In this document: positions 47,795 through 60,655 of the stretch, in pieces
Layout of the letters: every line of letters begins with the position of its first letter
Numbering within the stretch: the first letter of the stretch is position 1
Origin: Gonapodya sp. JEL0774
Lineage: Eukaryota > Monoblepharomycota > Monoblepharidomycetes > Monoblepharidales > Gonapodyaceae
Reading direction: 5' to 3'
Length of the DNA stretch: 64,000 bases
Assembly (NCBI GenBank): GCA_027604505.1
Contig: JADIIX010000111.1
Span: 1-64,000 of the forward strand
Notes under the pieces: model-generated
Seen by the model: only the letters and a program-made list of their open reading frames with translations
Told to the model about the DNA's origin: nothing
Databases searched by the model: none
Program-made: the position numbers and the translations under genes

Positions 47795-50700
47795 ATGGAT
47801 GGACTGGTGTCACCTGGTGGAGAAGGCACTGTCGCAAAACCCGTTCAGACACAGTGGGGAATGGAAGTTCTCCCAGCGCGGGCAGATTCGCGGCAGCTGC
47901 TCATCGATACTCTTTCTCCGGATGCATTTCCGGATACGAAGTTTGCACTGGATGCAGGCGATGGGGGCCACGTGATTGGATTCGACGCGGATGAAGAGCA
48001 CAACACGTCAGAGAGGGGCCATCACGGCCATCACAACGCGTTTTGGGGCCTTCCTCCCACGCGAGCAACTTCTGCGAGTCCTCCACGCCGCCCGCGCCGG
48101 TCGTCAGCGGCCACCGTCCCCCGCTCGCCTACTCTTTCGGTTCCGGATTCGGACACGGCGGGGTCTTTTGTTTCCGCAACACTTAACGCCGCTCGGCGCC
48201 GCGCGGATTCGCTCTCTATCTCTCCGTCTCCAACGAAGTCAGGAAATCCGGCTTTTCATCCAGGAAACCTTTCTCCGGGTTACAACCTTACGGAAATCTG
48301 TGCTCCCGCTCTCCAGCAACATCGCCCCATCTCTCTGTTCCCTCATGGCTCTGGAAGCTCGGGAGGCTCTAGTGCTACGGATGATGATCTGCAGCGGGCC
48401 TGGGAAAGTCGCGTCATTGAGTCATCGGCAATGACACTCACGCAGTCCGCATTGTCAGTGGCGGAACAAAAGCTCTCCCATGGGCCTGAGAGTGAGCCTA
48501 TTTCGTACGGTGCTGAAAGAAGTAGCGATGAAAGTGAACGCCGGGTTGATGAGGGAGGTGAGATACAACAACGTTCACCTAACTTAGCAAAATTGCAAGC
48601 ATCAACAATCTCCGCCTCCATTCCACCATTGTATCCCTTTCTCTCTTTAAAGGTGCCATTTCCCCTCCTTCCTCGCCCAGCCCCGAATCACCAGTCCACA
48701 ATCCCTATCTTCCACACCCTGCGGCACCTCGCCAACCCCACACTGTCGATCGCGATACAGCTGTAGCGTCTGGAAAGTCCCGTTTTGCTCGGGCAGTCCG
48801 CTCGGTGCCACTTGAAGTGGCCATTGCCAGATCGAGGTACGATGCCAGATCGCCAGGGCATTCCAACATTGGTGTACCACAGCATTGCGGGTTTGGGACG
48901 AGACAGCCACTCGAACAGATGATGGCAGGTTGGTAGTGAAAGTGCCGATCGTTTCGGTGAAGTTGCGGATGTGGTTGGGTGGACATACTGACCACAATCA
49001 CAGGAAGACAGGATTGGAGTTGGGGGGCGGTTAAGATGCTAGGATACGTGCACAGCCTGTGGGGATTATTTTGGTCACCGGGAGATTGCCTTTGGGCTCT
49101 TGTAGGGTCCACGCCATAGTTTTGTCCTTTCATTTCTCTGATCACTTGCATCGCAACGGGCTTTACAGAATCATCATCCTCTGCAATCACGTCAGTAGTG
49201 GCTACGCTTGCACACCCAGACTCCGTTCAAGCTGTCAATGCACCACAGCGTAGAGCCTCCACGGATTCCGATGGTAGCAAACCAATGAACCCATACCTTA
49301 CTGGACAGCACACTTCAGTCCAGCACTCTTCCCCCCCTCGGAACGCCTATCGAATCCCACTCATTGACCTTGCTCCAACAGGCCCCTTGTACAAGTCTCC
49401 GCTCCTTCAGACGGGTTCTATTTCAGCCACGCGTGAGATTGCCGAGAGCATTGCGACTCGTGACCTTGAAGTCGGTACTAGTGGGATTCCTGTGCAGTCG
49501 ATGGAGGCATATGGGAGACGAAGGAGAACAACGAAGGATTCGGATGATGTCAATGTCATCGTTGGCTCCACACGAACTCCAGGGCCTCGCCGTCGAACGT
49601 TATCTCAGGACGAAGAACTTAACGGCACAGATTCACACACCACACCGCATTCGATCACCCCTTCCCTTACGACGACATTACGAACGCTCGTGCCTTCTCC
49701 GAACCAATCACCTAAATGCTCCCCTGCACGGAAATCGGCTGCAGGTAGCTCGGCACATTCTCGGCATTCCTCGGCTGACTCCTCCGACTCGCTGCCTCAG
49801 TCTGTCCATAGATCTAACCGAGGAAAGCGAACTCGGTCGAATACCAAGGACATTCATCGTGCAGAGACAAAGTCCAGCCAACTTCCGACCACCACCCCAC
49901 CGAGGACCTCCGGTGCAAAGCCTACTGGCTCTACCATCCGATCTCCTGGCTGGAAGCAAAGCGGACAGGAAAATGCGGATGTGTCTGGCGGGCAATCAAA
50001 TGCAGGTCGACCTTCTTTCTCGTCGAGTGTGTCGTCTCCACACCTGGTAAAAGCTGCTGCGACAGTCAGCAGTGCTTCTTCAGGCACGGGAAGCGTGGGC
50101 CAGCGCAGCCGGCGTGCTTCCGGACCTGGCTATACTTTGAGAGAAGATTTGGAGCTTGGTTTACTAGACCCTTCGAGTACGTTTGATAGAGTTGTGCAGT
50201 TGCTGTCATCAGATCTAAAGACCGTCAGGTCCCATCTGGACTCTGCTCTTCGCCGGGAAGATACCTTGCAGGTCGAGGTAAACACCCTGACCGGAGAAAA
50301 TACAGAACTCATGGCCGTAGTGCAACGTCTGGTGCGGGAAAAGGAAGTGATATTACGAGAACGCGAGGAATACAAGAGCAAATGTGCTGAGACCGATCAG
50401 GAATTAAATACCATCAGACATGAGATGGATGAGACACTCAATGAACTGAAGCTTGCAAGGAGAGCACTGCGGGAAAGTGAACAAACAGTGCGAGACATGG
50501 ACAAAGAACTGGAGGCTGTCAGAAATCAACTTGCTGCCTCCGAAGGTACCATTCGTATACTGCAAGCTTATGAGGGGTCCGCGAAGAACACAACCCGGAC
50601 ACGCTTCGAGGAGCAGGTCCCCTCGGATGGTGGCCGTTCGGCTCTGCCGACATCGCGAACCACTCCGCAACTGTCATCAGTGGCTAGTTCTTCACAATCC

Positions 50701-52393
50701 GGAAACGCTGCATTTGATGTTCCCCCTCGCAAGAACGCACTCAAGGCACCACCTCCTATCGTTACCGACCGGAGTAAGCTCGCTGCGATGGCACTTGTCG
50801 CTAATGGCGTGTATCCCGTGTCAATACCAGGAAGAATGGATAGTCTAGAAGCAGCGAAGGTGGATTCTGGTACTGCTGTACCTGCTGTGATTGTCACCAG
50901 CCCTTCTCCCAACTTGCTGATTGGCTCGAAAGACCGCTCGGATGGTGGCTCCTCCACAGAACCAGTAGCTCTCGCTGTAACTTCTTCAAGAGCGTCAAGT
51001 GAGAGAGAAGCTTCTCTTCGTCGTGGAGATTCCGGTGTTTCGACAGATGATGAAGTGCTGTTGCCCGCTTTGGATAGCAGAGCAGGCTGGGAAGCTGTTC
51101 CGACAGCTTCAACTGTGCCAGGTGTGGTGTCTGAAAGGAACGGCCATGATGTGGGAGACTGGGTTACAAAAGGTGGACGGAGAGGTTAGTAGAGTGTTGT
51201 TCATGATCGATCTCGAGGATTATCAACAGGATTCCGTTCTCGACCCAGATCCATATGATAACATCCCATCAGTTACTGAATCTGAGCTCGTTGCATATCG
51301 ATCCGACTCAGAACTCCAAGCACAACATAATGCCCTCGTTAGGCCAGGGGGAACGCGAAAGAAGCCTCGAGGTGCTCGAACGATGCGCGTCGGGAATGCA
51401 TCTGCTTTCGCATCGAAGCCTGTATCCGGATCACTGGGCCGACGTTCCGTTTCGCGAACATCATTTCGGACCACGAGGAGCAGGAGCAAAACAGCCGAGA
51501 GTGAAGAAGCGCCGGGGAAGTCGAGAGGAAGCAACGATGGGCGCAGCCCAAAGACGGGCTCGAATGAAACTCAAATCTTTGTGCCTCGACCGCCACCAGG
51601 AGCTAAGCCTGACGGGAGGGGTCGTCGCGACCGTTTGTCAGGGACGTGGATACGGACAAGCAAAAATGAATCAGATCTACCATCAAGAATGAGTGGCAGT
51701 AGCATTCGCAGTTCTGCTCCGAAGAAAACGCCTCCGTGGGAAAAGAAGAACTCAAGCGTAATCAAACCGTTCTCACTTTTCCATTTTGGGAGACGTCCGC
51801 TGACGACGGAACAATCTTCAACAACCTCGGCTCGCAAACGAACGAAAACTGCTCCCGCTGTCGACTTCAACCGTTCGATAGGGGAGTCTGTCAAGAGCTA
51901 CAGCACAGGATTGGATGATCTCGTGCAGGATGCTGAGGCTGGTTCCCCATTCCCCAGAAGCGCGACCTCCGGAACCCTTTCGAAGCTCTGGGATCGTGCA
52001 CGCGGCCGTCGTGCATCATCCCCCACTCGATCTTCTACACGCTCGCCTTCGCGGTCCCCTTCGCGATCACCTTCCAGAAGTGGCTATGGTGAAAGGGGCT
52101 CAATTGACACCGAGGACCAGGTTGCGATAGGGACACAAACGCCTGGTGCCGTCATAATATCGTTGCCTCATTCAGAGCGCAAGCAAAAGCGATCGAGAAC
52201 TCCCGGTCCATCAGGTTTGAAAGCTGCTTGGGCGGGCGTGAAAGGAGTTGTAGGACATTGGACAGATTCGGACAGTCGTCACCCCGAAAACGTTGGCGCT
52301 GGTAGTGGTCTCTCTGAGGCTCAACAAACACCTTTTGCGAGAGTGCTGAACAAAGTGCGGGTGAGGGGTAAGACGGAAGGAGCGAACACATAG
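47795..52393 (+). CDS. Large Ser-rich coiled-coil protein with an RS tract
   Basis: This is a long gene with few introns. The start reads MDGLVSPGGEGTVAKPVQTQ. A Ser/Pro/Arg-rich first part runs to about 48560. A short intron ends near 48651, after which GAISPPSSPSPESPVHNPYL and FARAVRSVPLEVAIARSRYD continue to about 48930. After another gap, 49198-51160 is Ser/Thr-rich, then a coiled coil at about 50130-50560 (DLKTVRSHLDSALRREDTLQ, LVREKEVILREREEYKSKCA, NELKLARRALRESEQTVRDM). A splice near 51165 leads to DSVLDPDPYDNIPSVTESEL, a basic Ser/Arg-rich part, RSPSRSPSRSPSRSGYG near 52040-52090, and an end KVRVRGKTEGANT-stop. I recognise no family. Polarity or spindle-body scaffolds look similar in style, which is only a guess. 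Splitting into two genes near 49000 is possible. Confidence 0.6.
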
Positions 52394-52531
52394 AGGCGAA
52401 TTTATATTACGCCAACTGCCGATTGCTATACTGTCCGCAGTTCCATTCTTGTTGCCATCTTGCTAACGTATGATGCAGTTTATTATGTTATCAGTACCTA
52501 ATTGCATTAATTTCGTGCTCCACAATGGTAC

Positions 52532-55500
52532 TTAGTACATGCCATCCAGTTCGTCTATCATCAGCCTGCGAGGCTCAATTTTCCCGGTTTCCTCCTCGTC
52601 CTCCGTTTGGCTAATAAACATGTTGCGAAGTTCCGAGCGACTGCTCCTATCGTAGACTTCCTGGAACCACCGTCGTATGAATTTAAGAGAAGTTACCAAA
52701 ACAACAAGAAACAATCGTACTTCGCTGAGCCAGTGCTCGTAATTTTCTGTGAAGTTATCATCGAGTGACAGCGCTTCCGTGTATGTTCCCTGGTGACCAT
52801 CCAGATCTAATGGGTATTCTTCGGGTGGCCGGTCAGACGAGAATGAGCCTGACTCTTGCAAAGTCACAGAATACTTTTGTGCGTGAAATTGGGAGACAAT
52901 AAGGCGCAATTGCTGCTCTTGATTCTGTTGGGCAATCAGTAATTGCAAGTCAGAACACACAACTGTCAATGCAAATCTAACCTGTGCCTCATCATTGTCA
53001 ACTTCAACATCACAACACAAATTGTCATCCTTGAGGTCAGGTCGAATGTGCAGGTAAATGGCCGTAATTATCCTCATATTGCCTGATCACGAAAGAGCAT
53101 CCAATGGAGTGAAGTTAACAGTATGAGATGTCAATGGAGAGTTTTACTCACTGGTGCGCCATTTTCTGCCGAGGTACGGCAATTGGCTTTTCAGCAACTT
53201 TAACGCATAGAGTTGCACTGCCAAATGATTTACTTTCAGCACGCGCTTAAGTACGGCCGACGCTTTCCATTGAACAAGCGACACAACGCGATTCAGTTTT
53301 CGCTTCGTCAGTTTTTGAAGTACACGCAGAAGATTGATGGAGGTAAAGAAGTTCCGCCAACATGATGGTTGATACCGTTGGACGGACTGAGCTGCGAGTG
53401 CAGGGATAATGAGGGATGGACCTGCTGTACCGACAATAAAGCCACTCTGTTGGGATGACACCTGGGTTGGTGCTGAAAGATGACTGATTTGGGTACCGGA
53501 TTTCGAGTCACCATTCAGAGCAACAGGTGATCGCTCGTCTCCTCCTGTGATAACGCTCTGTGTAGTGGAAGAGGTGCTATCCTCATCTGGAGAGTGGCGA
53601 CAAAACCAAAAGAAGCTGCGAACCGAACCGCACGACTGATCAGGGAGTTTCACGGCGCACTGAGTAACATCTACTCACTTGAGTTCGTCTACATTCTCTC
53701 GCGCAGAGAGCCACGCTGCGGCCATTCCTGCACCACCTGCTGGTCCCATATTCGCCGCCGCTGATCCGGGCGCGGGAGACTTCCCTCCATCAGCGCCAGC
53801 ACCTCCAGCGGACGGATTCTGGAACCAAGTCGACAGCATCTTGAGAATCAAGATTGCACAATTGTTGTCGTGAAGGAGCTGACAAATGTGCTCAAAGTGG
53901 AGGGCGTCTTTTTCGCATGGGGACGTGGAGCGGTCAAATTGGAATGCATTGCCATATTCTGCGTATGGTAACTTACGACTGAGCTTCCCATGTTTCAACA
54001 GTAAAACAAGGATCGCTGATACCGCCTTTGTTACGACCTCTTTGTGCCTCTGTACGTCCATCCTGTCCACATACTCCTTTCGGTCCTGTCCAGGTAGTAA
54101 TCCTGTCTGTTCTGATGATGCTGCAGTGGAATCCGACCCATCTTCCACACCTTCACGAGGGGCCCCGCCGCCCGTACCACCTGACAGGTTAACTTGCTGT
54201 TGCCCAATGTTCACATAATAGAGAAGTCGAACGAGTGTGGTGATGCAGAGGGGAAGGAGCCCCAGTATGCTTCGCTGGGGAAACAGGTGAGCTCCTGTCA
54301 CCGACCAGAGAGATGCATACAGGACTCACATAAACAATATCCTCCCTCTCCAAAAATTCTGCATCCGTTTCAGGTTGATCGCTTATCGTTTCCTCACTGT
54401 CCTCCTCCAGCAGCTCTTCCAATCCCTGAGTTTTCTGACTCTTTCTGCTGTTCTTCCTGGACACTGGCAGTTCAGCTCCTTCGAGTTCATCTACTTCGTC
54501 CTCTCTCCTCCTGAAAGATGCGACTGCGACCGCCCCGTTCGCTCCGCCAGCACTATCTTTAAGCAATTCCACGTCCATGCGTTCCTTCTCTCTCGCAATT
54601 TGAACGTCTGCCAATCTGACGTAGATATTGCGCCGATAAGAATCCACTGCATTTCGTATGCTAGGTGGCACTCCGGGAATACCCGCATGAGAGGCAGGTA
54701 TTGCGAGGAGGACCGGCTGAGGGGTTTGTTGGTGAACCTGTGGCGGTCGCGGAAAGTGGTCCCAGGGAAGATTTAAGTTCGTTAATTCGGTGAGAGAAGG
54801 GAGATAGACAGAGGGGTACCGCGCCGTGGTGTCGGTAACGAATTGAGAGTACTCTTGGGGGTCAGCTTTGGCATACAGGCCTGCAAGGCAAAGAACAGGT
54901 GTAGCTGGACTACTTCCAAACCTGATTGACCCACTCACTCTCTGGGACAACGTGGGGTAGTCCCGCTCGCCGCCTCGCCTCTTCCTTGATCCCGCGCATT
55001 CGCGAAGTACCGCCGAGGGTCGCGAGAACAGTCTTCCAGGTAAGCAACAGTAGCTTACGTGTGGTCACACAAAGGAGATTAGATTAGAACACATACAATG
55101 GAGCTTACCCATACGCGCATACCTTCTTGACAGGATAGTGCTTTCTGTTTCCCTCTGCCAGTCGTGCAACGAGACCAAACAAGAAGGACACCACCGGGGG
55201 ATCGGTCTCCACAAGCTCTCTTCCGAATGCCTCCTCTCCAGTGCACCCCACAACAATCATGTACATCACGCTCAGATATATTCCCACCTCGACATTAGCA
55301 GAATCCAAGGCGCCTTGATGCGGACCGGCGTAATCAGCACCAGAATTCCCTGTGGTGTCTGCAGGGGAGGGCTGAGATTCGTGGACGAGCCGGTCCAAGG
55401 TGGAGGAGACGAGACGGAGCGCAGCGTAAACATAAGGCAAGGCGTTTGCTCGGCGGAGGAGTCGACTATTTTGGATGATGAGGGATATGTGAGCCGGTAC

Positions 55501-56850
55501 TGTTGTTGTTTCTGCAAAAGTACCTGCATTGTGTGCACTTTCGAAGTTGAGGACGTTTCCATTTGCCGCAGATTACGTGACGCTCACCTTGCGATATATA
55601 CTGTAGAATTTTTGCAGCGGCGCACCGCCTGTCCACATCTCGTGACTCCAAATCTTCGAGAATGCACGATATAAATGTGAGTTGATCTGCCTCTGGCGTC
55701 TCGGTCCACTCTGGAGGATTAGGGCCACGAATGAGAACAAATCCATGCGGGTTCGAAACTTTCAGTAACGACGCATACTCCCATCGAAGACCCTGTACAC
55801 AGGAACGCGCAATTAGTGGTCTCACGGACAACAAAGTACAAGAAAAAGCGGCGGCAATTGCGCCAACGGAGTGCCACGCTTCAAGGGCATTCTGTTCCAG
55901 AATAACCATGATCTATGCGTTTTCTCTGCAAACCCACCTTTCAAAAAGCATCCTTCCGTCTTGCACATGCGGTCCATCCTGATAGTTGTAGAACTCATCC
56001 ACCTCGTGTTGCAGTTCGTCCATATCAGCGTAGGTGAAATCGTAGAGGGGAGATTTAGACTTGGCCGCCATTTTAACCATGCGCTGAAGATCGGCCAGGG
56101 TGAGAGATTCCGGGGGATTTGAAGGAGGTGTAGTCTAATATACGGTTGGGTTGGAAGGGGGAGCAACGTGAGCCCGACAACAACAGGATTTCCGTCAAGC
56201 AATCTCGGATCCGAGTTCCAGTATGTCACTGGCCCCGATAATTGGGCAGGGCATCACCTGTATCACGCTACTGAATGATTAGAAGCAGTCTCAGCAAGAC
56301 TGAGGTATGAATATCCCAGTTGGACGACCACCTCGCACAAACCAACCCCCTATTTGAGTATGAGCCGAGCAAATTCAATGGAACTTTAGCTACTTACGGC
56401 GGCTGCGGCGTCACCAGTTCGGAAAGGTGGCGGGGAACCTGTTCTTTCGTCCACATTACCAGAAGACATAAATCTGGAGGCTATCGGATGGGGCACTTCG
56501 GGATCGTCTGGATCGAATGTGGAAGCCACTCCCGGTACAGGAGGCGATTGGCGTGAGCTGGAACCAGGGAAGCGAGTCTCTTCTGCGTGCTCCATATCCT
56601 GCTCCCGTAAAGAAAGCGGTGGACTCTCGTCTGGTACGCTAGTTAAGCCCAATGTAGCAGAGGAAGTCGGCACAGAAGAAGAAGAAGAGGAATTTCCGGA
56701 CGAAGCTCGAGCAATAGAGGGAGAAAGAGTAGCGAGGAGACCCGAAGAGGTTGGCTGGGCGGGAGACGACGTGCGACCGTAAATCTGAGACGCATTCAAT
56801 ATTGTAGTGTATCGCTTGTTAGGCTGGACGTGGGCAGGAGGTGGAAGATG
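52532..56850 (-). CDS. FAR11: STRIPAK scaffold FAR11/STRIP (N1221 and DUF3402 domains)
   Basis: This is a core scaffold of the striatin-interacting phosphatase and kinase complex, which controls cell fusion, polarity and signalling. The N-terminal part is Ser/Pro-rich (YGRTSSPAQPTSSGLLATLS). The N1221 domain then reads YDFTYADMDELQHEVDEFYN, AWHSVGAIAAAFSCTLLSVR, GLRWEYASLLKVSNPHG, PEADQLTFISCILEDLESRD and CAAAKILQYISQG. The middle includes SQRVSGSIRFGSSPATPVL and KADPQEYSQFV, and then VLLKHGKLSRKLPYAEYGNA. The C-terminal DUF3402 part reads FTSINLLRVLQKLTKRKLNR, KASAVLKRVLKVNHLAVQLY, ALKLLKSQLPYLGRKWR and MRIITAIYLHIRPDLKDDNL. The end is MIDELDGMY-stop. The first exon is not resolved: the frame is open from about 56880 but meets a stop just upstream without an ATG. 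Confidence 0.9.
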
Positions 56851-56884
56851 TACTTCATTGTGTTGTTCATCCAGAACCAATGTC

Positions 56885-57292
56885 GGTCAGGGCAATCAAT
56901 GGCAATGATTGTGAGCAACATCGCGATAGTGACGCCACAAGCAGCAAATCTCACGTCCACCCTTGTTTTCCGTTGTCGTTGTCATCGCGCTCTCTTTCGA
57001 TATCTCCGATTGGTAACCACAAGTGGTTTAACCTTTCTCCGAGAAGACTGCTTCCGGTGCGACAAAGAACCTGATCTTGAGCTGGATACCAAACAGACTG
57101 CGGGAGTGTTTTCGGTGCCCTTTTTAATGTAGCAATTGTGGTTTGTTATTAGTCGGTTCGAGGTCGTCATCACTCGGTAGGCAGACAGCTTCATCATGAA
57201 CCACACATAATATGATATAGATATATACAGCCTTCCAGAGTGATACTACAGTTCATTTTCAAACTTCCTCGGACGCCCCAATACTGATGCAT
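56885..57292. other. Intergenic region, FAR11 upstream side
   Basis: This 408 bp lies between FAR11, whose 5' end is unresolved, and the 3' end of the DUF1992 gene. It may contain the missing first exon of FAR11: a minus-strand ATG near 56925 reads MLLTIIAIDCPDRHWFWMNN but is in a different frame from the known exon. No other feature was seen. Confidence 0.35.
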
Positions 57293-57985
57293 TTATTCAT
57301 TCTTACAGGGAAGTGGGTAAGACGAACTCCTCTTCACCTCTGGCTCAAACAAGGGCATTCTTTTCACCTTATCCGGTGCAGTGACATTAAAATGTAAGAT
57401 TTTTCTGTTCACTGCAGCGATTATGTCCTGTCTCTCTTTGTCCGACCAATGTGGTTCCAGCAGCTTCTCTGCGGCCTCCTGAATGCTCTTATGGATGTTT
57501 CCCAGCATTTCTACCCATTCAGGCTTATAACCTTGTCCAGCAAGAACTTTATTCACTTGCCATTCGAGTTCGTCGACACCCGGTGGGGCGAAAGAAGGAG
57601 GAGGAAGAGGCTTCCCCTTTCCCGGAAGGTTTTCGAATGTGCCTCGTCTCTGAGCAGCTTGGATCTGTCTCTCCACCAGTGCTTCCCATCCAGACAGGGC
57701 AGACACGCCTAAAGGGAGTCCTGTTCCAAGGGGAACGTCGAGATCGTGAAGAGATTCAGGTGGAAGAAGGGAGGCAGTACGAGCTCTAGAAGAAGAGCTC
57801 TTCTCTGATGGATTCTCTGTCGCTGTCAAATCACCACTCGAGGAGGCACTTGACGATCCATTCGTTTGAGGAGAGAACTTGCTGCGAGAAGATGAAGATT
57901 TCTGGGCGACCGGAGAGCTCTGCAGAGCCGAAAGACGGGCAGAAAGAGTTTCAGCCAGTCGAGAATACAGACTGCGCTTCGACAT
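57293..57985 (-). CDS. DUF1992 protein (DNAJC28-like)
   Basis: The conserved block is WEALVERQIQAAQRRGTFEN then LPGKGKPLPPPSFAPPGVDE and LEWQVNKVLAGQGYKPEWVE, typical of the DUF1992 domain found in DNAJC28 and bacterial YhdN-like proteins. The C-terminus reads IIAAVNRKILHFNVTAPDKV and ends LPLFEPEVK-like residues, then SYPLPCKNE-stop. The chosen start at 57985 reads MSKRSLYSRLAETLSARLSA, a basic helix that could serve as a mitochondrial presequence. The frame is open for a further 438 bp upstream across the first exon of the MFS gene on the other strand, which is probably incidental. No J domain is visible. Function is unknown; a mitochondrial or Golgi role is suggested for the family. Confidence 0.78.
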   Translation of the reverse strand: MSKRSLYSRLAETLSARLSALQSSPVAQKSSSSRSKFSPQTNGSSSASSSGDLTATENPSEKSSSSRARTASLLPPESLHDLDVPLGTGLPLGVSALSGWEALVERQIQAAQRRGTFENLPGKGKPLPPPSFAPPGVDELEWQVNKVLAGQGYKPEWVEMLGNIHKSIQEAAEKLLEPHWSDKERQDIIAAVNRKILHFNVTAPDKVKRMPLFEPEVKRSSSYPLPCKNE

Positions 57986-58169
57986 GGGCGACGAGGGCTC
58001 GTCTCCGCCAATTCGAACTTGTGGTGGTGAACAGTCATATCTGTCTGTCCTCAGGAGATCTGCCGGCAATATTTTTTTCCGATCCGAAGCTTCGAATCGA
58101 CGGATCCGCGTTTCCCCAATTCCACATCCACTTTGCTTCCAGCGGACTCGATTACATAACTTCTGAGGG

Positions 58170-60477
58170 ATGACATCGGTGGAATCCCTCCCGTCCAGAC
58201 CAAATCTGGAGTCTCCAGACGATTCCGAAAGTTCACCACTCGCTGCTCGGCCCGCTCCCGTCGTTGTGGAAAGCAAAGCAGTAGAGGGGAACTCAGAGCA
58301 GAAAGCATCGGAGTTGGGCAAGGGGCGGGAGTCCTCGAAATCCTTTCCCGAGGGTGAATGGGGTTGGGTCGTAGTGGTTGCGAGTTTCGTACTTTTGGTG
58401 AGCACTACTGCGAAATTCGCCATATTAAAGTTTCAATTTCACCGTATCGCCATCCGTCGACTGCAGTTTTGCACAGCGGGTCCTCAGGTACTGTCGTATA
58501 CGGAGCTTATGATAATCGGGAACCATTGCATCAACCTTTTTCACAATCGGACAGTGGTCTCTTGGGACTTATGTCAGGGTGAGAGTCACTAAGGATTTTG
58601 CCGTATGGATATTTTGATAGGTAATGCCGAACTCTCAATAGTTCTTCACAGCCGACAATACGTTTCAGTAAGACGCCCATCACTTTCCTCCATGTTGTTC
58701 TCAAATTACAATTCCGAAATCCTTCAGTGGCGCGACGTACTTCACCATTTCATTTATTCCTTCTCTTTGCAACCTTGGTTTCCCTTTGCGTAAGCACATA
58801 CATTGGTCAGGTGAATTCTTTGCTACCCTTTTCCTGACATCCATTCACTTCTCAGTGGGACCCGCCGCTGGCAAGGCCGCTGACTACTTTGGACCCCGCC
58901 GTGCCGCTCTGTTTGGTGTCACGTTACAAACCATTGGCCTTACGCTGGCCAGTTTCGGAACAGAGGTTCGAGCTCGTTTCCTGTTGAGTTAACAACCACC
59001 GAAGCTGTGTCTCTCTCATTAACAAACGACGAAATTGGTCTTCTCAGGCTTGGCATGTTCTTCTTACCCAAGGTTTCCTCTTTGGGTGTGGAGAAACGAT
59101 AATATACCTGGCATTTGTAAACGCGGTGAGCCAGTACTTCCTCAAGAGAAGAGGGATGGCTATTGGGCTCGCCGTATCGGGCAGTGGTATTGGGTGAGTT
59201 ATCGCCAAGAGGTTGAAGGCATTTGCGTCGTTGATACCTTCCAACTCCCCTTACTTTCAACAGGGGTCTTGTACTCTCCCCTATATCGCAGATTCTCATC
59301 GATGCCGTAGGCTGGCGATGGTCACTTCGGATTCTCGCTATTATAGTTGCAGCGAGTAAGTTCAAGTCTGCAAGGAGAACTTTCAATAACCTCATAGATT
59401 ATTCAACCACCACCCCACTTTTGTTCCGTTGCGTTCCATTGTTACGCAGTCGGTGGTCTCTCTGCAGCACTCTACCGCGCCCGAATACCCTCTGGGCTTA
59501 TGTTGAAGCGTATCAGTGCGGTATCTGGTGAAAAGGCCCCACCACGCCCCCGAATCTTTGATTTGCAATACTTCAAAGACACTTGGTTCGCGGTGCTCTA
59601 CGCAAGCGGTATGGTCACTGGATTTGGATACTTCAGTAAGTCTTCTCGATGTGATTCGTGGCGAGTCAGCCGCGATTCAAAGAATGTACTTGCTAGTTCC
59701 TTTCAGCTACATCGTGTACGTCTTGACCAATGCATACAGAGGAATGTATAGTCCTTTTGACGGAACTTCTTTTCCGTTGCGCCAGCTCATACGCAACCTC
59801 GATTGGAATTTCCTCTTCGAACGCATCACTGATTCTGGGTCTCATGAATGGCGCTGGTGCATGTGGACGGTGAGTCAGTTACACCGTATCCATTGATTAG
59901 TTCACTCTCCATTGCGTATCAAAGGCCCCTCGTCTAAGCAGAAACGATTTTACCGTTTTAGGGTTTTCTGGGGCATCGCCGGTGACAGGATTGGCCACGT
60001 TAATGCCTTCCTCATTTGCCAATTCGGCGCGCCACTAGCCATCTTGCTCATATGGCCCTTCGCGAGCTCATTTGGAAGTACACTGTTGTTGGGATTGTTT
60101 TACGGGTTCTTTGCGGCAGGTTTTATATCTGTGATGCCTCTTGTGATGACCACCCTGGCCCCCGATAGCTCCGTGGCCGGTCGTCTGGGATTGCAAATGT
60201 CAAGTGGGCTCATAAATACGCTCGCGGGACCGCCTATTGGTGGAGCACTGGTGAGTAACATCCCCTCCACAGATGGAAACGTCTGATGTTGATGTTCCGC
60301 ATCTGCAATCAAACGGGAAATCAGCTTGATGCCAACACGACGTACGTAGATGGTGTCAAGCACGTGAATTACCTACCAACGATACTGTACGGGGGATCGC
60401 TGTTGTTTTTGGGGGCATTACCGCTTCTTTGGATTCGTTGGAAAGCTGGTGGTGGCAGATTGTTGGCCAGAATTTGA
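58170..60477 (+). CDS. MFS transporter, monocarboxylate (MCT/Mch) type
   Basis: This is a twelve-span plasma-membrane or vacuolar carrier of the major facilitator superfamily. The start MTSVESLPSRPNLESPDDSE leads to FPEGEWGWVVVVASFVLLV, the GGWGW-like first membrane span of the MCT family. Further exons read FFATLFLTSIHFSVGPAAGK, ADYFGPRRAALFGVTLQTIG, LTQGFLFGCGETIIYLAFVN, YFLKRRGMAIGLAVSGSGIG (the RRGxAxGxxxxGxxxG motif) and LVLSPISQILIDAVGWRWSL. They continue IFDLQYFKDTWFAVLYASGM, IAGDRIGHVNAFLICQFGAP, FYGFFAAGFISVMPLVMTTL and RLGLQMSSGLINTLAGPPIG. The end reads GRLLARI-stop. The exon around 58450-58600 is weakly matched. Its substrate (lactate, pyruvate or other) is not known. It shares a 184 bp divergent region with the DUF1992 gene. 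Confidence 0.87.
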
Positions 60478-60655
60478 AACTAATCGCACATGATGTTATT
60501 ATTCTACGGTAGAAGCAAAAAAACTTCCTGATCGAAAAATTATTTGATTTTGTAATATGCTACTACATATATACATATAAACATTGCAATGGTATACTTA
60601 CTGCGCATGTTGCACAACGAAGGAACGACTTTCGACTTTGGATCCCCGAGACAAA

